Part shown: positions 46,201 through 58,200 of the stretch, piece after piece
Position numbering within the stretch: the first letter of the stretch is position 1
How the letters are laid out: each line of letters begins with the position of its first letter
NCBI RefSeq assembly: GCF_901709675.1
Contig: NC_051089.1
Location: 19,156,008-19,220,007, forward strand
Length of the DNA: 64,000 nucleotides
Direction of reading: 5' to 3'
Origin: Syngnathus acus
Taxonomy: Eukaryota; Chordata; Actinopteri; Syngnathiformes; Syngnathidae
Notes under the pieces: generated by a model
Told to the model about the DNA's origin: nothing
Databases searched by the model: none
What the model saw: the letters and a program-made list of their open reading frames with translations, nothing else
Made by a program: the position numbers and the translations under genes

Positions 46201-49200
46201 TCAAATGTCCACACACCAATGACTAAGGCGACGCTAAAATCAGAGACCCTGCAAGTGACGCTGCACAGGGAAAGGCAAAAAAAAAAAACTCGTGAGAGCT
46301 GTCTACTTCGTACTAACTCTACACACTACTACGCGTCAGCGCCGCCCACTCACTGTGATCGCAAACAGCAAAAAGACTATGGATCATTATTTTGTGATTA
46401 TAAAGTAGTTTGCTGCGTCTGAAGTTGAAATAAAAAAGATTAAATGGAAAATGATTTGATTTGGATTAAAAATCTGACATGATGCAACCTGGCCTATTTA
46501 CTGCAGTCACAAACACCAATATCACCCTTCTTATTCATACAACAATAACAATAATAAAACAAACTTAATACATCTAATAAAAAAATGCATTCAACTATCA
46601 TAAAATTGTTAATTTGTTATTATTTTAATCTTTAACTTTTCTGGTAGTGCAATTGACAACAGATTCTCATAGCATTCTCTCGCAATATCAACCTATCGGC
46701 AAAGGATATAGTAAAGGATAGTTACATATTTAAGTATTTAAGTTCATTCACAATGGTAATGGTTTGAGGAATGTCGGTGCGAATGGTCGGCCCCTAAAGT
46801 TTGGACACCCCTGCACTACAGGTCTAGCAACTACGGCAAGCAGCCGCCGACTTCATTTTCTTCCGTAGAAGAAGAAGCGCGCGGTGCATGTTGGGATATA
46901 CTACCGATATATATATTTCATTTCCATTTATTTTTTTATGTAAAGACCCAAAAATGCCTCCTACTAAGAGACATGCCTACGACACAGAGTTTAAACTCAA
47001 GGCGATCAGTCACGCAGAAGAACACGGGAATAGAGCAGCAGCGAGAGAATTTGACATTAACGAGTCAATGGTGCGGAAGTGGAGGAAGCAACAAGATGAG
47101 CTACGCCAAGTCAAGAAGACTAAAAAGAGTTTCAGAGGGAACAAAGCACGATGGACAAATTTGGAGGACAAAGTCGAACAGTGGGTTGTTGAACAGAGAG
47201 CAGCAAGTAGAAGTGTCAGTACAACCACTATTCGAATTAAGGCAATAGCGCTAGCAAGCGAACTTGACATTAATGACTTTAACGGCGGTCCTTCTTGGTG
47301 CTTTCGCTTTATGAAAAGACGTAATCTCTCCATCCGCACACGAACTACTGTTTCACAGCAACTGCCAAAAGACTACCAAGAACAGCTGGCCACTTTTCGC
47401 GCATATTGTAACAACAAGATTACTGAAAAAAAATCCGGCCAGAGCACATCATCAACATGGACGAAGTTCCACTCATCTTTGATATTCCTGTGAACCGCAC
47501 TGTGGATAAGACAAAAGCACGTACGGTAAATGTTCGCACCACAGGGAATGAGAAGTCAGCCTTCACGGTAGTTCTCACTTGCCAGGCTAATGGGCAGAAA
47601 CGTCCCTCCATGGTTATTTTCAAGAGGAAGACCTTGCCAAAAGAAAACTTTCCAGCCGGCGACATCATCAAAGCCAATTCAAAGGGATGGATGGATGAAG
47701 AAAAGATGAGCGAGTGGTTGAGAGAAATCTACGTGAAGAGACCAGGTGGCTTTTTTCACACAGCTCCGTCCCTGCTGATCTTTGACTCCATGCGCGCCCA
47801 TATCACCGATGGTGTCAAAAAACAAGTGGGTTTTTTACTGGTACACACTAATTCAACACTTGCCGTCATTCCGGGTAGATTGACAAAAGAACTCCAGCCG
47901 CTAGATATCAGTGTCAACAGGGCATTCAAAGTTCGAATGCGAAGTGCGTGGGAACGGTGGATGACAGAAGGCGAACACATGTTCACCAAGACAGGGAGAC
48001 AGCGCCGGACGACATACCTGCCAGTGGATCATAAATGCATGGGCTGATATATCTGTCTCAACTGTTGTCTGAGCTTTCAGGAAGGCAGGAATTGTCACTG
48101 AACTGCTAGACAGCAGCAGCGACACTGACTCGATCAATGAAGACTTCGAAGAGACGGAACTGGGCATGTTGGATGCCGTATCCGCCCAACTGTTTAATTC
48201 GGACACTGAAGAAGAAGAATTCCAGGGATTCGTGGATGAGGACTAACTTATTAAAGTAAGCTTTATATGTTTTTTGTGTGTTGTGTGGTATTAATGTTTG
48301 AGCAACGTTGAGTTATTGATATATTGTTATTGTTTTCACTATTTCGAGTGTTACTATATTGTGATTGCATTAACGTTTGAGCAACGTTGAGTTATTGATA
48401 TATTGTTATTATTTTCACTATTTCGAGTGTTACTATATTGTGATTGCATTAACGTTTGATTTACCGTAACAGTATCAGACTGTTTTTTACGTGTTTATTG
48501 AATCGAGGAAAAGTTCCCCTCCACTATGTGATATGAATGTTGTACTACATGTTATACCTTAAACTACGCTGGTTTGTAATCTATTAATAACGTTTACTGA
48601 TCTATCTGACTGTTTTGTTGACATTCCCTACGCTGGTTTGTAATCTATTAATAAAGTTTACTGATGTATCTATCTGTTTTGTTGAAATTTCCCTTTAGCG
48701 CAGCTCCATCTAATTGATGCATAACGTAACCTTCAGTCTGTACTGTAGCGGCTATAATATGCGCCTTATAATCCGATGCGCCTTATATCTGGACAAAGTT
48801 TTAAAATGGGCCATTCACTGAAGGTGCGCCTGATAAACCGGTGCGCCTTATAGTGCGGAAAATACGGTATATACATTATGGTGTATCACACAACCAAACT
48901 AAATCATAAAAAGGAATACAGTAATCCCTCGTTTATCGCGGATAATTGGTTCCAAAAATCACCCGTGATAAGTGAAATCCGTACGGTCACCAACAAAGAG
49001 TACTGGGCAGGCAAACGAGTTAGCGGAAAGATGCAAATTCGCGATCCTGCTAACACGCGAAAACGGACTTCTAAAGGAATGTAAACGAACATTTGAAGCA
49101 ATACTACATTGTCCAACAGGTTAGACACATTTCCTCAATTTAGAAGTTTTATTTTGACTTTTAAATGTTTTTTTAATTTGGAAAAAAAATCTGCGATGTA

Positions 49201-52200
49201 GTGAAGCCGCGATAAATGAAACGCGAAGTAGCGATGGATCACTGTACTAGTGATATATATACAGTCAAACCTCGGTTTTCAACCACAATCCGATCCAGAA
49301 GGCGGTTCGAGAAGTGAATCGGTCGAATTCCGAATCTATTTGTCCCATTACAAATAATGGAAAACATTTTAATCCCTTCCAAGACTAAAAAAAACGCCTT
49401 TTATAAGAATGGTTTCATTTGCGCATTTTTGTCCGATCGCGCAACTGCAGCGCACCGCCGAACGCGCAACCGTAGCGCGCCGCCGACCGCGCAACTGCAC
49501 CGCACTGGTCGCATTATGGTGACAGAGCCGTCGCTGAAATTTAGAAAATATTTTTAAATACTTTCCAAAATTTAAGTGGACCTCAGTGCGCAGAGAGCTT
49601 AATTTGGTCCGATCGCGCAACCGCAGCGCGCCGTGCGCTCACTGTCGCTCACTGTCGCATTGCTTTAAGAGCGTCTTTGTGTTTTAGGATGGCTTTACTG
49701 CTCCCACTTGCTTTCTTTGGAGGCATGATTAGGGGTTAATACAATCCTCAAAGTAACGAAAATACAATAATGAACGGAGTCAGTCGGCATCCGGGCCGCG
49801 CGGTCGGGTTTTCTCGGGTCCTTTCGGCTCATCTCGCGAGGTTCGACCTCCAAATTTTGTTCGACAACCGAAGCAAAACAATCTCGTTAGAATTCCGATT
49901 TGTTCGAGAACCGGGACTGTCATGGATTGGATGGAGCAGGGCGACCAAATGCAGCTTGGACCAGGGTTTATTGAAGGGAAGTCAAAAGGCAAACTGACAT
50001 GACTTAACAAACAATAACTTGACTGACTGACCGGGACGTGAAACAAAAAGACAGCAGGACATGACGACAGCAAGACAGTACGACAACAACACAATGATCC
50101 GACCGGGAGTAAGGGGCAGACAGGACTTAAATACAAAACACGAAACGAGGCAGGTGACCGCGATTGCATTGATTGAGGTGATACAGGAGGGGAGGGGGCG
50201 ACACGAACAGAAACTATGGCAACCTAGACACATAGCAAAACTGGGGACGAGACGTGACAGGGACGTTCGAAAACCGATGTTTGACTGTACAGATAATCCA
50301 AGAGAAAACAAAAAGCTGTATGAGCAAATGACAAATTATGATGAGGTACATTAAAGACGCCAGAGAAACATAGTAAATAATAATACTGATATTGAATGAT
50401 GAATGGTAATAATAATAATAATAATAATTGGAGAATGAAGAGTACAAAAAAATAATTACAACCATAATCATAATAGATTGTTATCATTTGCCATAAACAT
50501 ATCATAAACATAATTGTGATAAGTAGTCAAAGTACTACCGTATTTTTCGGACTAAAAGTCGCTCCGGAATATACGTCGCATTAGCCATAAAACTGACAAA
50601 AATAACGTGAAAAAAAACATATATGTCACTCCGGAGTATAAATCGCATTTTGGGGGAAATTTAGTCGACAAAATCCAACACCAAGAACAGACATGAACGA
50701 GCAACAACAGGCTAAACCAGTGTTTCCCAACCAGTGTGCCGCGGCACACTGGTGTGCCGTGAGAGATGTTCAGCTGTGCCGTGGGAAATTGTCCAACATT
50801 AATTGGACCAGGGTCATTTTAGCATTGTAAACAGGTTGACCAAACCACTGGTCAGTTAGCACAAGGCCTGGTCAGCCACTTGCTAATTGTGCATGCGGGG
50901 CAAATCGGAGAATCTTGAGGTTTCATGTTGTGGCATCGGCACATACTCAGTTTATGTGTGTGTTGCTGTGTGCTTTTACTAACAGTGACACTATGACGGC
51001 TGTGGTGCGTTTTCGGTCCGATGGAAATCAGAGCAGGTAGTTCAATGGGAGAACCTGGATTGTTCATTTTTCACCAACATAAAATACACAGTCAAGTCGA
51101 GACACTTCGACTGTGATAGCCACTCAGCCGCTGTCAGAACAGCAGAGCGTCTTTAAAAGTGACTTTGTTCTTAATGTCGCAATATTTATAGAGCTAGTCT
51201 AAAACAGTAAACAAAGTCATATTGATTCTTTTGGATTTTGATCACAATCACTTTCAATAATTTATTCCTTATGCTGTCTAAAACCTTTTTTCAAAAACTG
51301 TCACTTTCATTTACAAAAGAAATACAATTTAAAGAATATTTAGTATTTATTTTTCTTCAATTAGTCGACTCTCCATACATATATAGGAATAGAGCTTTAC
51401 GTCTTTTGTTGTAATATAACTGATTTTAATATAGAAGCTGGTGTAACAGATTTTTGTTGGTGGTGTGCCTCGAGATTTTTTCCAATGAAAAGGTTGGGAA
51501 ACACTGGGCTAAACGATAAGTATCCTAACGTAACATAAACACAAACGAAGAGCTGAGATTGGGCCTGACGTAACATTCAGAGTTGTTCAAAAAACTATTA
51601 CATAAATAACACGTTTATAAAACCATCTGTGCCACTCCAATTCATTAAATCCATCGATCGTCCTTTATGTCAACAATGGGTGCGCGCCGCTTACGGTGCT
51701 TGCACTTCAGAATATTCCACAGGCCCATATAACGATATATAAATTATATATCAAATAACTATTATATAAGCAATAATATTATCAAACCATCTGTGTCACT
51801 CCAAATCATTAAATCCATCGTTCAAATTCCTCGTCCTTTGTCAACAACGGCACGCGTGCGCCCTGACGTCAGCCTCGTCGTTATTCCACAGATCTAGTAT
51901 ATAACTATATTGTAGCGTTAACAAAGTACAAGGAAAGACGTGGGTTTGGTAAACGGCTCTTTATTTAACAAAACAAGAGTTCAACGAGCCAACAACTACT
52001 TATACAACCTCCTCCCCCACCGTCTGTTGTCTTCCGGGTTAGAGCACGCTGGCGTCAGATTTGTTGACTGCCGCTTCTGTCCCGGACCGTGTCCGTTACT
52101 TGTTTTTCGTTTTACCGTTTTCAGTGCACCCGTCTCTTTTATTTTTCTCGTGTTGTCTTTCGTCCACCTCGCATCCCCGCAGCTCCGCTCTCACCTATCA

Positions 52201-55200
52201 GTTTCCTCTCCCTCGGACTACCAACTATGTTAGCCAGCTAGCCAACAGCCAACTGGCCAAAACCACCACCGGAACCTCCTGCCTCCCGACTCGGAGCCTG
52301 TGGCCGCCTGCTGTGGACTCGTCGGCAGTTCTGGCCCGGCTCTCTGGCCTTCCGTCCGGCGTCCTTGGGGGACGGGCTCCACTCCCTGCGGGCTCGCCAA
52401 CTGTGGCTCTGCTATGTGCCGCCGTGGTGCGTTGGGGCCTGCCGTTCGAGCGGGTGCAGTCGAGGTCGACCGGCATCACCACCTGGTCCACTGCTGCTTC
52501 CACACGAGGCTGGGATCCTTCGCCGTCGCCGCTACATCTGACCAGCATTTCCCCGATGGCTCACCCATCTCCTCTTTTTGGACTGCCAACCCCCCGTCAC
52601 CCCCACCTCCCGTACTGGCAACCTCAACAACCTCCGCTCCCGCCCCTCCTGCTCCTCCATCCATCTCCTTCGCACTGCTGACCGATGTCTTGTTAATAGG
52701 GGTGTAACGATTCATCGATACACATCGATTAATCGATATAATGCTCTACGATTTATTGGCATCGATGCTAAACGTAAACATCGATTTATATCGCCGTGTT
52801 TGACCTCGGACATTAGACGCGACTTTATTTTGAAATCCAGTTCATTGTTGCTTGCTTCCTCTTTCCGGGAGCAGTACGCGGCGTGTTGTGTTGTGAGCAG
52901 AGCAGGCACGTGAAAGGGGAGCCGACAACTACGCGGCTCCTGGGCTGGTGCTATTGGCTAGTGTCCAAGAAGACGAGGAAATTCGCTCCCCTTTGGGCTT
53001 CAAGTCATTCGTTTGGAAGCACTTTGGATTCCAAAGAAAAGATGGCTCAACGGACAATTAAAATTATTGTAAATAAATAGTTCAGTAATGCACTTTAAAG
53101 TTAATGGTATTACAAAAAAAGAAAGAATATTCATTTTTCTTTACTTATATGAGAAAAAATATAGGAATTTGATAAAGTTCAGTGTTAAAATAAGCACTTT
53201 GTATACTACAATACTCTTGTAATTTCCTAAATAAAGAGTTTGCAGTACCTTGTTGATTTTGCGTATGAATTGTTATAAATCAGGATATTGTTCTATATTT
53301 TTTATTAAAAAAAAAAAAAAAAAAAAAATCGATCGTGGAGCACTATATCGTGATGTATCGTGAATGAATCACAGCAGGCTTTAAGATATCGGCAAATATC
53401 GTATCGTGATTCTTTGTATCGATATGATATCGTATCGTGACAAAACCCGCGATTTACACCCCTACTTGTTAACTATAACCTATTGTCTCTTCCCCTCCCC
53501 CCCTCCACTCTTTTTTGTTCCATGTAAAAGCGACTTTGGGTTACTGAAAAGCGCTATATAAATTGAATGAATTATTATTATTATTATTACTGAACTGTAA
53601 CGATAAAAACATATACAAGTTGCTACACGAAATAAAATATATCAAATAACTATAACATAAATAGTTCGCCGCCACACGGCCCCAAGCACCGGCGTCGACT
53701 TCCAGGCGCGTGGCGGTGTGGACTTCCATCCCCGGAGGTGGCACTTCCAGCCACGGGGGTGGAAGAGAGCTCCATAGAATAGGACCGGGCGTGCGTAAAA
53801 GCCATGTCCGAGCCCCATCCACCGTCCCCGGACAGCCACCCGGCCGAGCGCCGGCCCCCGACTTCCATCCACGGAGGTGAAAGAGAGCTCCGTAGAGTAG
53901 GACCAGGCGTGCGTAAAACCCATAATAGTTTTTCAAACCTTCTGTGTCACTCCAAATCATTAAATCCTTCAAACTCTTCGTCCTCCGTGTCACTTACAAA
54001 CAGAGCCGCTAATGATGCCGGTAGTGCGTGGGGCCCTTCGTCATCTTCGTCATTCCGTGATCGAATCTTTGTCCTTTATGTAAACAACCGCCGCTCCGCG
54101 CTGCGCTGCTGACGTTACTTGAAATTCAAATTACAGTAATCCCTTGCTACATCGCGGTTCGTTTATCGCGGTTTTATTTTATTTTTTTTTTTCATTTTGA
54201 AAATTTATGAAAAAATTCACATATAAGTCGCTCCTCAGTATAAGTCGCCCCTCCACCCAAACTATGAAAAAACCCGCGATTTATAGTCCGAAAAATACAG
54301 TAGTCAAAAAGGTATATGCAGTAGTTTTGGACTAATGGGGCAGTTAAGAGTATGGGCATTATTGGCTCTCAAGAAAAGAAAAAGAGAAGACTCGGGGAAG
54401 AAATGGAGTGATATTAAAATTTAAAGCAACAGGAGATCAGATAAGTTTCGTTTTGTGGATTCAGGTCCGGACATTTAATCAGAGGAGGGTGCTGTATGTT
54501 CCAAAGTAATGTAGTCTCGAAGGAGGTTTATGTTAATGTTGTTCTGAGTTTTCCAGTTAATGAGGATAGTTTTCTTGGCGATGTGTAGAGCAACAAGAAG
54601 AGTTTTGGAGTTTAATGTTTTGCTCTCAATTACTAATAGGTTCCCTAGCCGGCAGAGAGATGGAGATGTTGGGATGTCGCTGCTCAGCAAGCAGGATAGT
54701 GCCTGCATGACCTCTTCCCAAAATTGTTTGATTGGGGTGCACTGCCAGGTGGTGTGAATGTATGAATCTGTGCAATGTTGAGTGCAGTGTGTACAGTTTG
54801 CATTTGTGAATCCCATTTTAGCTAGCCTCTCACCACTGTAATGTATTGTATTAATTGCAGATTGGTTGGTCATGGAGAATGTCTTTTTACAAAATTGGGT
54901 CCAGCGATTCTGCCTATTTGAGATAGTGCTATATTAAGCCAGTGGTGTAAATCATCTTCTACATTTTTTGTAATGGTATAAAGTTCAGAGGTATCAACAC
55001 TGACAGCGTGGTGGGAATTTAATGCCGAGAAAAGTGATGGGACCTGTGCAAGTGGAGATTGGTGATGTTTAGGCTGCCCCAAATAGTATATTGTAATGGC
55101 TTAATGGAGGATTTGTTCCAGTTTGTTCCAGTTTATTGCGTAATCTGTAATCTTGGAAAGTGTTTCTATCATTTTAATTGTTTCTTGCAATGAGGATTGT

Positions 55201-58200
55201 GGTTCTTGGAGGAAAAGTAGAATATCATCTGCATGAAGGTAGATTTTATGTTCTAACCTGGGCATTATACGCATTGCGTTCTGACGTACAGCTGCTGCTA
55301 GGGGTACAATGAAAATGGTGAATAAGAAGGGGGAGAGTAGACATCCTTATCCCCCTGTGCAGTATGAAGTGCTGTGATTGTGGCCGAAGGTGAAGTGTAC
55401 AGAATATTGATCGAGTTGATAAATGACTCCCCAAAGGCAAATTTACGTAGTGTGGTCAAGAGAAATTTCCAATTAACCCTATCATAAGCTTTTTCAGCAT
55501 CTGAGGTCCGTATGATTGTGTCTTTTTTTTTCTTTTTGTAGTGATGTGAGGTGGATATGATTAAACAGACGGCGGGTGTTGCTAAATGAATGTCTTTGAT
55601 GAATCCTGTCTGGTCTTGATGTATTATATGGAGTATTATTTTTTATAGTCTATATGCTAATATTGCTTAAAATGTTTACATCGGCATTGATGAGTGAAAT
55701 TGGGTTATAACTTGACAAAAGGGTTGGATCTTTATTAGGTTTAGGGAGAAGTGAAATCAGGTCTGTATTCATATGCATAGGAAACTTTGATGTTTATTTT
55801 ATTTCTGTTATTACTTGCACGAATAGGCGGCTCGGTGGGGCACTGGGAAGCACGTCCAACTCACAGTTAGGAGGGTGCGGGTTCGATTCCACCTCCGGCC
55901 CTCCCTATGTGGAGTTTGCATGTTCTCCCCGGGCCCGCGTGGGTTTTCTCCGGGCACTCCGGTTTCCTCCCACATCCCAAAAACATGCTTGGTAGGCCAA
56001 TTGACAACTCCAAATTGTCCCTAGGTGTGAGTGCGAGTGCAAATGGTTGTTTGTCTCTGTGTGCCCTGCGATTGGCTGGCAACCGGTTCAGGGTGTCCCC
56101 CGCCTACTGCCCGATGACGGCTGGGATAGGCTCCAGCACACCCGCGACCCCGGTGGGGACTAAGCGGTTCAGGAAATGGATGGATGGACTTGCACGAATA
56201 ATGGAGACAGTGTGGGCCAGAAGTGTTTATAGAACTCAACAGGAAAGCCATCTGTACCAGGTGCTTTATTCTTGGGCATTTTTTGGAGGGCTGAATGTTG
56301 TTCTTTTTCGATTATTGGCATGTCAAGAGTGGCAATTTGTTCTTTGTTAAGACCAGGGAGATGATTATTTAAGAATTGCATTATGTTTTCTTTATTAGGA
56401 TCTATGTCCGAGGAGTATAATTTGCTGTAATAATTTAGGAAAATGTTATATATTTCTTTTGTTACATTAGTTGGCTTCCCTGTTGAGTCCTTACTGGTGA
56501 CAATAGTTGATTTCTCTTTATTTCTTTTAATTTGATTTGCCAGATATTTACCAGAATTGTTGCCAGGATGGAAGTTCTCCTGTCTGAGTCTACAGATTAG
56601 GAATTGGTTTCTTTTGTTCATAATTTGGTTTAGTTGGGGTTTATATTGTTTAAATTATTTAAGAGTGGCTTCTGATGTGTTGTTGGCATAGATTATTTCC
56701 ATTTCTTTATTTTTTTTCTCTAAATGATCTTAAGTTTCTTTTTCCTTCTTGTGTTTATGGGTAGAAAATGAAATAATTTTACCTCTTACAAATGCCTTTT
56801 CTGATTCCCAAACTAATGATGCTGATGACTGCAGAGTCATTTATTTCTAGGAAGGATGTCCACTGTTTTTTTCAGATAACTATCGAATTGCGGATCTTTT
56901 AAAAGGGATGTGTTGAAGCGCCATCTAGTGGGTGGCTTGTGTAGGATAGGAAGCGTCCATATACTACATAAGTGTTAGGTGGGAAGTGGTCACTAATGGT
57001 TATTGGGCAGTTTTATGTGTCTACGATATTTGGTATTATTTAATTACTGACCAAAAACGTTAGACCGATGGAAAGGTGAGTAAAATGTACGTATATTCTC
57101 TGGTGATGAGGTGTTGTTGCCTCCAACCATCGCCAAGACCAAAAGCACTCATGAACGGGTTTATTATTTTTCTGGTGATTCTTGATTTATTCAATGACGG
57201 GTTGATTACTGTATTAAAATTCCCTCCTATGATTACAGGGCAGTTAGTGAGATTAGAAATGGAAGCAAAAATTCTTAAAAACAAGGGGGTCATCAGAGTT
57301 TGGGCCATAAACGTTGCCAATGTTAAGTGGTTTGTGGTCAATTAAAACATTTATGATTATATAACGTCCTTCAGGGTCTGAAATTGTTGTATTGAGAACA
57401 AACTGTACCTTTTTATTAATCAGGACGCATACACGTCTTTGCCTTGAGTTATAAGATGAAGAAAAGGAATGAGTAAATTCATTTGTTTTTAAACTATCCT
57501 TCTTTGACTGTGAAAGATGAGTGTCTTGTAAGTGAGAAACATCAGCCTGCAGTTTATCGATATAGTTCAGGATTTTCTTTTTTTTGTCTGGGAGCAAATC
57601 CCACAAACATTCCAGGTTACCAGTTTGAGCTGCAAAATATGTAACTTTTAGGGGTTCTTGTTTTGTGCAAATTGTTGTTTCTGTGGCAGTGTTTGTATTT
57701 ATATGTGTTTGTGTCAAGTGTGTGCAACAATACAGTACAATAAATGACAAATGTTAATGGACAAAGATGAACAAAACACAGATTCAAAGAACAAAGACAA
57801 AGAATCAGTAATAAATAGTCATTTAAATAGTGCTGTTCTTTCAGTTCTTCGACATCTGTTTATCTTGGCTGCAGCTATCGATTCAGAGGCCAAGGTTGTT
57901 TTAGCTGGTACTTTTCATTCATGTTTTTTGCTCTGTAAACATATCCTATCCTTTACCAAACTGGACAAAGGTTGATGAACCAAATGCCTTTTTGAAATGA
58001 ATGAGTAGACATCTTGTGTTGTCTGAATACAGAAGTTGACACTTTTGCGAGATGCAACGAACGGTAAATGGTGAACAGTAGTCACTCACAGCACATTTGT
58101 TCTCTGCAATCCCAATTTGTAAATCCCAACCTGTACTTTTTGATCACATTGAATGTTTGATTATCTAAATGTTGACATTTTTGGAGCAATGCTGCTTAGT

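Larger units (their letters stand above)
45835..48867 (+). mobile_element. pogo element with transposase
   Basis: Ends CCGTATTTTCCGCACTATAAGG and the reverse complement, between TA 45833-45834 and 48868-48869. Subterminal repeats of gcgccttat type lie on both sides. It encodes a pogo transposase (46954-48246) and has a hAT inserted at 45928-46813. Without the hAT it is about 2.1 kb, a full-length size. Confidence 0.93.
50538..54300 (-). mobile_element. pogo-type MITE, copy C, heavily invaded
   Basis: Ends ccgtatttttcggactaaaag and ttatagtccgaaaaatacag, between TA 50536-50537 and 54301-54302. Its internal sequence matches copies A and B (caacaccaagaacagacatg at about 50675). It contains a hAT (50718-51506), an unclassified insertion (about 51935-53590) and a MITE end (54134-54190). 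The unoccupied target can be read in the L1 fragment at 9628-9660. Confidence 0.88.
54303..57750 (-). mobile_element. L1/Tx1-like LINE ORF2 region, decayed
   Basis: On the minus strand: endonuclease start (57750-57250), endonuclease end (57341-57060), RT fingers (56621-56190), RT palm and C-terminal domain (55810-54475), then 3' UTR to 54303 and, beyond the pogo MITE, to 50290. A SINE is inserted at 55826-56187. Confidence 0.85.

Noticed and set aside
52061-52707. Overlapping Pro/Ser/Ala-rich frames of up to 206 codons
   Set aside because: Low-complexity GC-rich DNA inside a transposon insertion, open in several frames on both strands with no known motif.
53541-53993. 150-codon minus-strand frame rich in Gly/Arg/Pro
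   Set aside because: It crosses the TTA tail and a repeated cttcca-cc-gg-ggtgg segment; only the last acidic codons of the underlying pogo fragment are credible, in another frame.
55826-56187. Functional tRNA gene suggested by the B-box
   Set aside because: The B-box belongs to a SINE with a 13-bp target duplication, and no cloverleaf can be formed; the same holds for 4066-4400, 7301-7570 and 25411-25712.
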